Below the pieces are notes generated by a model. It searched no databases. It saw nothing but the letters and a program-made list of their open reading frames with translations, and had not been told where the DNA came from. From VGBK01 sp964354255 (GTDB lineage Bacteria; Actinomycetota; Acidimicrobiia; Spongiisociales; UBA11373), in assembly GCA_964354255.1 (NCBI GenBank), contig CAYGYX010000038.1, positions 1-20,593 of the forward strand: a stretch of 20,593 nucleotides of DNA. Reading direction: 5' to 3'. Both the position numbers and the translations under genes were made by a program. This document shows, in pieces, positions 14,841-20,593 of the stretch (position 1 is its first letter; the number at the start of each line of letters is the position of its first letter).

Positions 14841-16099
14841 CCGTCGAGAACGAAGTCCGCTCCCCGGCTGAGGTCCGCCGGGCCCGCTACCTGGGCATCA
14901 CCTACCTGCTGCTGGCCGCCTTCGTGCTCTGGTTCTTCGGCGTGGGCAGCTGGGGGGAGGGGAGCGCCGCCTTCGGCATCGCTCGTCCCATCGACACCTT
15001 CGCCAATATCCCCAACCTGTCGATCCCGGCGGGGCCGCTGGGGATCGCGGTGGCGGTGGTCCTCGCCTTCATGGGCGGCGTGCAGCTCGTCCGGGGATTC
15101 GGGCGCTGGCAGAACCGCATGCTCGCCATCGCCTTCGTGCTGTTCATCTTCGCCTTCCTGGGCTGGGCGGCGGCCGGCAAGTCGTTCAGCCTGGTGAGCA
15201 TGCTGCGCGCCGCCGTGGAGCGGAGCACGCCGATCACCCTCGGGGCCCTGGCCGGCCTGCTGGGGGAGCGGGTGGCAGTCATCAACATCGCCATCGAGGG
15301 CCAGCTGCTCGGGGGCGCTTTCGCCGGGGCGGTGGTCGCGTCCATTGCCGGCAACGCCTGGGCCGGGGTGTTGGGCGCGATCGGGGTCGGGGTGCTGCTG
15401 GGCTGGGTGCTGGCCGTGCTGGCGATCCGCTACCGGGTGGACCAGATCATCATCGGCGTGGTCATCAACATGTTCGTGCTCGGCCTTACTTCCTTCCTGA
15501 TGCTGCGTTTGCTGGCCGGGAACCGCCACCTCAACTCCCCGCCCACCCTGCGCTCGTGGCGGATCCCCGGGCTGGGCGACATCCCGTTCATCGGGCCGAT
15601 CTTCTTCGACCAGACCGTCTTCGTCTATGGGTCGCTGATCCTGGTGGCGGTGCTGGCCTACGGCCTGTTCCACACCCGCTGGGGCCTGCGGGCCCGGTCG
15701 GTCGGCGAGCACCCGCGGGCGGCCGACACGGTGGGCATCAACGTCTATCGGTACCGCTACCTCAACGTGCTGCTGGGAGGGGCGGTGGCCGGCTTCGGCG
15801 GCGCCTACTTCACCATCGGGACGGTGGGCCGCTTCGACGAGAACATGACCACCGGCCGCGGCTTCATCGCCCTGGCCGCCATGATCTTCGGGCGCTGGCA
15901 CCCGGTGGGGGCGCTGTCGGCCGGGCTCATCTTCGGGTTCGCCGACGCCCTGGCCGGGAAACTCGGGGTGCTGCAGACCGGCATCCCGTCCGAGTTCCTG
16001 CTCATGGCCCCGTACATCGCCACCCTGGTGGTGGTGACCGGCATCATCGGCAAGGCCCGCCCGCCTGCCGCCGACGGTGCAGTGTACGAGAAGGAGTGA
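14837..16099 (+). CDS. ABC importer permease 2 (BPD_transp_2 family), N-terminally extended
   Basis: A 420-residue permease, partner of the preceding one. The family core starts near residue 120 (SMLRAAVERSTPITLGALAGL) and includes the hallmark INIAIEGQLLGGAFAG, then VDQIIIGVVINMFVLGL, WGLRARSVGEHPRAADTVGI and GRGFIALAAMIFGRW. Before this core are about 110 additional residues with three hydrophobic segments (YLLLAAFVLWFFGVG, LGIAVAVVLAFMGG, MLAIAFVLFIFAFLGW). The B. subtilis-type subunit is about 320 residues, so this is a sizeable extension; similarly long homologues may be common in actinobacteria. ATG 14837 overlaps the previous stop by 4 nt. No nucleoside-catabolic gene follows, which would have hinted at the substrate; the next 235 bases are hairpins. 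Confidence 0.95.
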   Translation: MTVENEVRSPAEVRRARYLGITYLLLAAFVLWFFGVGSWGEGSAAFGIARPIDTFANIPNLSIPAGPLGIAVAVVLAFMGGVQLVRGFGRWQNRMLAIAFVLFIFAFLGWAAAGKSFSLVSMLRAAVERSTPITLGALAGLLGERVAVINIAIEGQLLGGAFAGAVVASIAGNAWAGVLGAIGVGVLLGWVLAVLAIRYRVDQIIIGVVINMFVLGLTSFLMLRLLAGNRHLNSPPTLRSWRIPGLGDIPFIGPIFFDQTVFVYGSLILVAVLAYGLFHTRWGLRARSVGEHPRAADTVGINVYRYRYLNVLLGGAVAGFGGAYFTIGTVGRFDENMTTGRGFIALAAMIFGRWHPVGALSAGLIFGFADALAGKLGVLQTGIPSEFLLMAPYIATLVVVTGIIGKARPPAADGAVYEKE

Positions 16100-16334
16100 C
16101 TTCGCCTCCCCCGCGGGGCGGGGGAGGCGCGAGGCGGCGCAGCCGCCGAGCGGAGGGGGGCACCGCAGAGGGAGGTTCCGCGGTGGTAGAGCCGGCCCGG
16201 TTCGTGCCGGGCCGGCCGGTCTGCGCCGGGGGAGACGCGGCCGAAGGCCGCAGAGGGGGCCTCCGCTCAGGTGGAGTGGGCCCGGCCTGCGGCCGGGCCA
16301 CCGGCGAAGGTTCACCGGCACTACCCTCGCCCGG
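16100..16334. repeat. Array of GC-rich inverted repeats (REP/BIME-like), no gene
   Basis: Six inverted repeats follow one another: 16103-16113/16119-16129 (11 bp, loop 5), 16133-16138/16142-16147 (6 bp, loop GCA), 16161-16166/16180-16185 (6 bp, loop 13), 16191-16200/16207-16216 (10 bp, loop TTCGTG), 16237-16242/16246-16251 (6 bp, loop GAA) and 16279-16287/16291-16299 (9 bp, loop TGC). The first could terminate the importer operon, although no T-run follows. The open frame across the region is Arg/Gly-rich and not protein-like. GAGGGGG-type motifs recur between the stems. Confidence 0.7.
16322..16327 (+). promoter_or_regulatory. Candidate -10 box; VUT transporter gene possibly leaderless
   Basis: TACCCT ends 7 nt before the ATG at 16335; there is no Shine-Dalgarno. 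Confidence 0.35.
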
Positions 16335-17003
16335 ATGCCAGAGCCGCGCTCCTCGCTTCCCACCGCCGTCGCCCTGCTCGCCGCGGCCTACGTGGCCGCC
16401 CAGATGCTGTCCGACGTCTCCAGCCTCAAGATCACCGAGGTGGCCGGGTTCAGCATGGACGCCGGGACGCTGGTCTACCCCTTCACCTTCACCATTCGCG
16501 ACCTGGTGCACAAGGTGGCCGGCAAGCAGGCGGCCCGGGCCCTCATCGTCGCCGCGGCGGCGATCAACCTGTTCATGGCGGGGCTGTTCTGGGTGGTGGA
16601 CCGCCTCCCGGCGGTGCCGGGGGTGGGGCCGCAGACCGACATGTTCGGGGATGTGCTCTCCCCGGTGTGGCGCATCGTCCTTGCCTCGATCCTGGCCGAG
16701 GTGGTGTCGGAGCTCATCGATACCGAGGCCTATGCGCGCTGGGTGGCCCGCTTCGGGCAGCGCCGGCAGTGGGGGCGAGTGCTGGTGTCGAATGCGGTGG
16801 CGGTGCCCATCGACTCGGCGATCTTCGTCCTGATCGCCTTCGCCGGGGTACTGAGCACGGGGAACGTGGGCGAGACCTTCCTCACCAACGTCGTGGTCAA
16901 GCTCCTGGTGACCCTGGTGTCGATCCCCTGGATCTACCTGGTGCGGCCCGGCGGGCCCCGCCGCCCGGATCAGCCGGTGGTGTCGGGGGAGATCCGCCCG
17001 TAG
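16335..17003 (+). CDS. YhhQ/VUT-family transporter (probable queuosine precursor transporter)
   Basis: A 222-residue membrane protein with about six hydrophobic helices, matching the Vut_1/YhhQ family. Landmarks are AGTLVYPFTFTIRDLVHKVAGKQAAR (a variant of the YPxTFxxxDxxxEVYGxxxAR region), IVLASILAEVVSELIDTEAY and LVSNAVAVPIDSAIFVLIAFAG near the end. E. coli YhhQ imports the queuosine precursors preQ0/preQ1, which end up in tRNA wobble position 34; the same role is inferred here. The start is ATG at 16335. The frame is open further upstream, but there it crosses the hairpin array and is Arg-rich. No Shine-Dalgarno is present, and a -10-like box lies 7 nt upstream. I saw no preQ1 riboswitch. 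Its last 34 nt overlap, tail to tail, the end of the minus-strand zinc-ribbon gene. Confidence 0.88.
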   Translation: MPEPRSSLPTAVALLAAAYVAAQMLSDVSSLKITEVAGFSMDAGTLVYPFTFTIRDLVHKVAGKQAARALIVAAAAINLFMAGLFWVVDRLPAVPGVGPQTDMFGDVLSPVWRIVLASILAEVVSELIDTEAYARWVARFGQRRQWGRVLVSNAVAVPIDSAIFVLIAFAGVLSTGNVGETFLTNVVVKLLVTLVSIPWIYLVRPGGPRRPDQPVVSGEIRP

Positions 17004-17845
17004 AACAGGATCTCCTGGGCGGCCAGCTCCCTGAACGGCTCGCGCCCCTCGTAGGACTGGCCGATGTAGGCGCTGGTGATGGTGAGCTGCACGCTCGAGG
17101 TGCGCAGGCTGCGCAGCTGCACCCGCTGCGGCTGGTTGCTGTCTTCCAGTTCGACGATGGTGGCCTGGGGCAGGTCGTCGATGACGATCTCCACCCCCTT
17201 CATGCGGGCGTTGCGCTCGAAGCGCTCCTGGTCCTCCAGGTTGTGGATGTAGACCTCGCTGATCTGCACCGGCGGGGAGAAGAGGAAGGTGACCACCGCC
17301 CCGACCCCGCCCTCGCGAGCATTCCAGGAGTTGTCGGGATCCTCGTCGATGAGGGCGGAGCAGGGGAAGTCGGCCAGCTCCGAAGTGCAGTCCACCCGGA
17401 TGGGGTGGAGCTGCACTATGTCGAGCGGTACCTGGGTGGTGCTGGTGGTGCTGCTCGAGTCGGCCGCTGTTCCCCCTCCCCCGCGGAACACGTTGACGGC
17501 GAGGGCCAGCAGGGCGACGACGAGGATCACTCCGGCGAGCACCATCAGGGCCCGGGCCCCGGCGGTGGTGCGCAGCATGGGCTGGGGAGCCACCGGGAGC
17601 ATGGCCTGGGAGAGGCGGGCGCCGCACGACTCGCAGTGGCGGTTGAACGGCGGGTTGGGTGTGCCGCAGGACGGGCAGGGGATGCCGCTCGGGGGGCCTC
17701 CCTCGCCGCCACCGTCTCCGGAGGAGATCGGTTCCCACGAACGCGGCACCGACCGGCGTTCCTCGCCGCTGGGGGAGCCTTCGAGTTCGAAGGGCTCGAA
17801 GATCTCGTCGGAGTGATCGCTGGGTCTGTCGTCCACGGTGCTCAC
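16970..17845 (-). CDS. Zinc-ribbon / single-TM / discoidin-like domain protein
   Basis: A 291-residue single-pass membrane protein. Residues 1-52 are acidic and Gly/Ser-rich, probably disordered. A four-cysteine zinc ribbon follows, CPSC at 57-60 and CESC at 71-74. The TM helix is at about 98-120 (ALMVLAGVILVVALLALAVNVF), then a Gly/Thr/Ser linker. The C-terminal domain (about 145-290) reads like a discoidin (F5/8 type C) or similar jelly-roll: SALIDEDPDNSWNAR, VTFLFSPPVQISEVYIHNL, RVQLRSLRTSSVQLTI and AAQEILFYGRI. The expected topology is zinc ribbon inside and discoidin domain outside; Cys153 and Cys162 could pair outside the cell. The ligand and function are unknown; the layout suggests binding of a surface or envelope ligand. 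The start is GTG at 17845 with only a weak ribosome-binding site. It is divergent from the 47-aa gene. Confidence 0.8.
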   Translation of the reverse strand: MSTVDDRPSDHSDEIFEPFELEGSPSGEERRSVPRSWEPISSGDGGGEGGPPSGIPCPSCGTPNPPFNRHCESCGARLSQAMLPVAPQPMLRTTAGARALMVLAGVILVVALLALAVNVFRGGGGTAADSSSTTSTTQVPLDIVQLHPIRVDCTSELADFPCSALIDEDPDNSWNAREGGVGAVVTFLFSPPVQISEVYIHNLEDQERFERNARMKGVEIVIDDLPQATIVELEDSNQPQRVQLRSLRTSSVQLTITSAYIGQSYEGREPFRELAAQEILFYGRISPDTTG

Positions 17846-17866
17846 TTGAGGGCGGTCTCAACCAGC

Positions 17867-17903
17867 ACCGTACAGAGGCGCCGGTGCCCGGCCGCGGTAT
17901 TGT
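17867..17903. promoter_or_regulatory. Back-to-back candidate -10 boxes
   Basis: TACGGT on the minus strand (17867-17872) faces the zinc-ribbon gene, and TATTGT on the plus strand (17898-17903) faces the 47-aa gene, ending 7 nt before its ATG. The two boxes are 25 bp apart, so any -35 elements would overlap and the two promoters could compete. Confidence 0.4.
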
Positions 17904-17910
17904 GCCACGG

Positions 17911-18054
17911 ATGCAAGGTATTGCCGTCCAGGCACTGGCTCAGGTGCGGGTGGCCGAGGGATGGTCGGCAGGGAGCGTGCTGGGGACGATCCTGTTGATC
18001 GTTCTCGTGCTCGCCGCCCTGTGGGCCGCCTTTCTTGTCGGTCGCCGGCGGTAG
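17911..18054 (+). CDS. Small single-TM membrane protein, 47 aa
   Basis: A short frame with a polar N-terminal half (MQGIAVQALAQVRVAEGW), one strong hydrophobic helix (VLGTILLIVLVLAALWAAFLV) and a basic tail (GRRR) that should anchor the C-terminus inside. I do not recognise a family. Support for its being real: the helix is well formed, the tail obeys the positive-inside rule, a TATTGT -10-like box lies 7 nt before the ATG, and it fills the space between a divergent promoter and radA. There is no Shine-Dalgarno, so it would be leaderless. Its TAG stop is 9 nt before the radA start and forms part of a TAGCGT box. A role as a small regulator or partner of a membrane protein is possible but not shown. 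Confidence 0.6.
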   Translation: MQGIAVQALAQVRVAEGWSAGSVLGTILLIVLVLAALWAAFLVGRRR

Positions 18055-18057
18055 CGT
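18052..18057 (+). promoter_or_regulatory. Candidate -10 box; radA possibly leaderless
   Basis: TAGCGT overlaps the stop of the 47-aa gene and ends 6 nt before the GTG of radA. There is no Shine-Dalgarno. Confidence 0.35.
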
Positions 18058-18063
18058 CGCCTC

Positions 18064-19389
18064 GTGGGCTACCGCTGCGCCGCCTGTGGCTACTTCAGCC
18101 CGAAGTGGATGGGCTTCTGCCCCGGCTGCGGCAGTGAGGCTGCCCTGGTCGAAGCCGCGCCGTCGGCCCGGCCTACCGCGGGGCGCGCCGCCCGGGTGGT
18201 GCCCCTCGCCGAGGCCGGCCGCGACGATCCGGGGCGCCGGCCTACCGGCCTGGCCGAGGTCGATCGAGTGCTCGGCGGAGGGCTGGTGGCGGGGGCCACG
18301 GTGCTGGTCGGGGGCGAGCCCGGGGTGGGTAAGTCGACCCTGCTGCTGCAGGTGGCGGCGGGCCTGGCCGCCGGCGGGGGCAAGGCCCTGCTGGCCAGTG
18401 CCGAGGAGTCGGCCGGTCAGGTGGCGTTGCGCGCCTCCCGGCTCGGCATAGCCCTGCCCGGTGTGCTGCTGGCCTCCGAGCGTGATGTGGACGCGATCAT
18501 CGCCGCCGCCGACCAGGTTCGCCCCGACCTGCTGGTGGTCGACTCGGTGCAGACGGTGGCCGCCGCCGAGGTGGGCGGCGCCCCGGGCGGGGTGGCCCAG
18601 GTGCGGGAGGCGGCGGCCCGCTTGGTGCACTTCTCCAAGGAGAGCGGGGTGCCAGTGGCCCTGGTCGGCCACCTCACCAAAGACGGCGCCATCGCTGGGC
18701 CCCGACTGCTCGAGCACATGGTCGATGTCGTCCTCTATCTCGAGGGCGATGTGGAGCGGGGCCTGCGGGTGCTGCGCAGCCTCAAGAACCGCTTCGGCGC
18801 CACTCACCAGGTGGGCCTGTTCGAGATGGGCGACGGCGGCCTCAGGGAAGTGCCCGACCCCTCCGGATGGCTGGTGGCGGGCTGGCGGGGCGGGGTGCCG
18901 GGCAGCGTGGTGTTCCCCTCCGTCGACGGGCGTCGGCCGCTGCTGGTCGAGGTGCAGGCCCTCGTCTCGCAGGCGGGGGTGGCCCAGCCTCGGCGCAGCG
19001 TGCGGGGCTTGGAGCTTGCCCGGGTCCACCAGGTGCTGGCGGTGCTCGAGCGCCACGCCCACTTCTCGTTCTCCGCCCGTGACGTGTACGTGTCGGTGGT
19101 GGGGGGCTTGCAGGTGCGCGACCCGGGCGCCGACCTGCCGGTAGCCATCGCCCTGGTCTCTTCCCTCCTCGGGCAGGCGCTGCCCGCCACCGCCGCCTGG
19201 GGCGAGGTGGGGCTCACCGGCGAGGTGCGGGCGGTGGCCTACGGCGAGCGGCGGGCCGCCGAGGTGGCCCGGCTCGGGACGGAAGTAGCGGTTGGCCCCA
19301 CCGGCAACGGGCAAGATCGCATCGACCTGGCCCTGGCCCGCGCCGGACTCCACCCCCTGGTTCCCGAGCGCCCAACCCGGCGGGCGTAG
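18064..19389 (+). CDS. radA: DNA repair protein RadA
   Basis: A 441-residue RadA (Sms), the RecA-like helicase that extends strand exchange during recombination. The N-terminal zinc finger is C5-x2-C8 and C19-x2-C22. The RecA-like core has Walker A GGEPGVGKST near residues 82-91, Walker B LLVVDSVQT, and the RadA-specific KNRFG motif near residues 241-246. The last ~170 residues form the Lon-protease-like domain (FSARDVYVSVVGGLQV, DLPVAIALVSSLLG, GEVGLTGEVRAV), which in RadA acts as a DNA-binding scaffold and not a protease. The start is GTG 18064, matching the family N-terminus just before the zinc finger. There is no Shine-Dalgarno. disA begins 15 nt after its stop, the usual partnership in actinobacteria and firmicutes. 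The protein appears complete. Confidence 0.97.
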   Translation: MGYRCAACGYFSPKWMGFCPGCGSEAALVEAAPSARPTAGRAARVVPLAEAGRDDPGRRPTGLAEVDRVLGGGLVAGATVLVGGEPGVGKSTLLLQVAAGLAAGGGKALLASAEESAGQVALRASRLGIALPGVLLASERDVDAIIAAADQVRPDLLVVDSVQTVAAAEVGGAPGGVAQVREAAARLVHFSKESGVPVALVGHLTKDGAIAGPRLLEHMVDVVLYLEGDVERGLRVLRSLKNRFGATHQVGLFEMGDGGLREVPDPSGWLVAGWRGGVPGSVVFPSVDGRRPLLVEVQALVSQAGVAQPRRSVRGLELARVHQVLAVLERHAHFSFSARDVYVSVVGGLQVRDPGADLPVAIALVSSLLGQALPATAAWGEVGLTGEVRAVAYGERRAAEVARLGTEVAVGPTGNGQDRIDLALARAGLHPLVPERPTRRA

Positions 19390-19395
19390 TAGCCT
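19390..19395 (+). promoter_or_regulatory. Candidate -10 box between radA and disA
   Basis: TAGCCT preceded by G lies right after the radA stop and ends 9 nt before the disA ATG. disA has no good Shine-Dalgarno. It may give disA its own leaderless transcript in addition to any read-through from radA. Confidence 0.3.
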
Positions 19396-19404
19396 CGACC
19401 GGGA

Positions 19405-20466
19405 ATGACCAAGCGCGACGGCGCTCTCGACGTCCTTCGCTCGCTGGCCCCCGGGACCCCGCTACGGCGGGCGGTTGAGCTGATCCTCAGCCAGGACTCG
19501 GGAGCGCTCATCGTCCTCGGCTATGGGCCCGACGTCGAGGCCATCTGTAGCGGTGGCTTCCACCTGAACGGGGCCGACTTCAGCCCGGCCCGCCTCGCCG
19601 AGCTGGCCAAGATGGACGGGGCGGTGATCGTCGACGAGCGCGCCGAGGTGATCTACCGGGCCAACGTCCACCTCATCCCCAACCCCGCCATCCCCACCGG
19701 GGAAGCGGGCACCCGGCACCGCACCGCCGAGCGGGTGGCGATGCAGACGGGGCGCCCGGCGGTGGTGGTCAGCCAGGGCCGGTCGATGGTCACCGTGTAC
19801 TCGCGGGCCGGCAAGCAGGAGCTGCGCAGCCCGACCGCACTGCTGGAGGCGGCCAACCAGAACCTGCTCACGCTGGAGAGGTTCCGCTGGCGGCTCAACG
19901 AGGTAGAGGAGCGCCTGACCCAGCTGGAGGTGGACGACATCGTCACTTGCCGCGATGTGGTGCGGGTGCTGCAGCGCGCCTCCCTGGTACACCACATCGC
20001 TCGCGACCTCGAGCACTACACGGTGGAGCTGGGCGGGGAGGGGCACCTGACTCGCATCCAGCTGGAGGACCTCCTGGCCGGGGTGCAGGAAGTGGCCGAG
20101 CAGGTCTACGTGGACTACGCCCGTACCTACCCCCCCAAGCAGCGCCAGCCCCTGGAGTTGCTGGCGGGCCTGACCATGGAGCACGTCAGCGATGCCTCCC
20201 GGGTGGCCTCGCTGCTCGACCTCGGCCCGCTCGACGCGCGGGCCCGGCCCCGCGGCTACCGCGTCCTCAACCGGGTGCCCCGCCTGCCCGAGGCGGTGAA
20301 GGCGTCCCTGGTGGCCACCTTCGCCGACTTGGCGCACCTGCTCGAGGCCACGGTGGCCGAGCTCGACCAGGTGGAAGGGGTGGGACGGACCCGGGCCCGG
20401 CAGCTGCGCCACTACTTCGACCGTCTGCTCGAATCGAATCGGGCTTGGGCGCTCGCGGAGGGGTGA
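19405..20466 (+). CDS. disA: DNA integrity scanning diadenylate cyclase DisA
   Basis: A 353-residue protein that makes cyclic di-AMP from two ATP and scans DNA for branched structures, linking genome integrity to c-di-AMP signalling. The diadenylate cyclase domain (about 1-145) has the catalytic DGA motif at 71-73 (KMDGAVIVDE) and the GTRHRTAER motif at 102-110. Then comes a helical spine (NQNLLTLERFRWRLNEVEERL), and at the C-terminus a helix-hairpin-helix DNA-binding domain (LDQVEGVGRTRARQLRHYF, about 322-342). All active-site motifs are intact. The length is typical of the family. ATG 19405 is the first start that keeps the normal N-terminus. It lies 15 nt after radA, whose product is known in B. 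subtilis to be functionally linked to DisA. Confidence 0.97.
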   Translation: MTKRDGALDVLRSLAPGTPLRRAVELILSQDSGALIVLGYGPDVEAICSGGFHLNGADFSPARLAELAKMDGAVIVDERAEVIYRANVHLIPNPAIPTGEAGTRHRTAERVAMQTGRPAVVVSQGRSMVTVYSRAGKQELRSPTALLEAANQNLLTLERFRWRLNEVEERLTQLEVDDIVTCRDVVRVLQRASLVHHIARDLEHYTVELGGEGHLTRIQLEDLLAGVQEVAEQVYVDYARTYPPKQRQPLELLAGLTMEHVSDASRVASLLDLGPLDARARPRGYRVLNRVPRLPEAVKASLVATFADLAHLLEATVAELDQVEGVGRTRARQLRHYFDRLLESNRAWALAEG

Positions 20467-20557
20467 ACCGGGCCGGGACGAAGCCGTGTCCTGAACCCAG
20501 ACCCGCCCACGCCAACAGGAACCGTGGCGTCGGGGCGCGCGCCGGCGGCGCGGTCAC
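20467..20557. other. Short intergenic region after disA
   Basis: No gene is seen. CGCGCC (20538-20543) pairs with GGCGCG (20547-20552) around a GGC loop, a possible weak terminator between disA and whatever lies on the other strand. Confidence 0.4.
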
Positions 20558-20593
20558 TTAGGGCAGGCTACCGAACAGGCGGGGGATCACCTC
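20558..20593 (-). CDS. Possible C-terminal end of a minus-strand gene running off the window
   Basis: Reading in from the right edge on the minus strand gives EVIPRLFGSLP and a TAA stop. Eleven codons are too few to identify a family, and an open frame this short is expected by chance. I list it only because disA appears to end a plus-strand unit here and a hairpin lies between. Confidence 0.2.
   Translation of the reverse strand, partial: EVIPRLFGSLP

Noticed and set aside
16077..16334. N-terminal extension of the VUT transporter through the upstream open frame
   Set aside because: It would translate the hairpin array into an Arg/Gly-rich tail that overlaps the permease gene; homology begins after ATG 16335.
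16100..16334. preQ1 riboswitch ahead of the queuosine-precursor transporter
   Set aside because: The stems are simple GC-rich palindromes; I could not see the A-rich pseudoknot tail typical of preQ1 aptamers.
20582..20593. GGATCACCTC at the right edge as the 3' end of 16S rRNA
   Set aside because: The bases before it do not match the conserved 16S 3' end, so the resemblance to GGATCACCTCC is coincidental.

Overview
The window is very GC-rich and looks like a metagenome-assembled scaffold from an actinobacterium (Actinomycetota). The supporting signs are an adjacent radA-disA pair, a ClpC-type unfoldase, lipoproteins with long Thr-rich linkers after the lipobox, and -10 boxes of the TAGRRT/TANNNT type. 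An Acidimicrobiia-like lineage is my best guess, but only a guess. There are two runs of exactly 100 N (1234-1333 and 10457-10556). The first is flanked on both sides by the same 55 bases and looks like an assembler artefact.

Layout. 1-2037 (+): the end of an unknown protein, translationally coupled to a lipoprotein with a TolB/PD40 beta-propeller. 2069-3697 (-): a probable three-gene unit of RRM RNA-binding protein, IF-1-like protein (probably starting at an ATT codon) and a primary-type sigma factor. 4050-4838 (+): a GrpB/UPF0157 protein. 4858-6524 (-): an unknown 174-aa protein and a long-chain polyprenyl diphosphate synthase. 6742-9249 (+): clpC. 9350-16099 (+): a BMP-type (nucleoside-like) ABC importer locus with two paralogous lipoprotein receptors, a terminator, a double ATPase and two permeases. 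16100-16334: a non-coding stretch of back-to-back GC-rich hairpins. 16335-17003 (+): a YhhQ/VUT-family queuosine-precursor transporter, overlapping tail to tail with a zinc-ribbon/TM/discoidin-like protein (16970-17845, -). 17911-20466 (+): a 47-aa membrane protein, radA and disA. The last 36 bases may hold the end of a minus-strand gene.

How the genes fit together. The importer is the main functional unit: two lipid-anchored receptors feed two permeases driven by one fused ATPase. RadA (recombination) and DisA (c-di-AMP synthesis and DNA scanning) form the usual DNA-integrity pair. The RRM/IF-1/sigma unit links RNA binding, translation initiation and transcription initiation, and resembles a stress or growth-control module. 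The prenyl synthase probably makes the menaquinone side chain.

Most notable: (1) the ATPase of the importer carries an insertion of about 65 residues in its first nucleotide-binding domain that reads as a two-helix membrane hairpin with positive-inside flanks. (2) The IF-1-like gene has a strong Shine-Dalgarno placed in front of ATT and no good canonical start. (3) Five genes lack a Shine-Dalgarno and have a -10-like hexamer 6-9 nt before the start codon, which suggests leaderless transcription. (4) There is a hairpin array after the importer operon.
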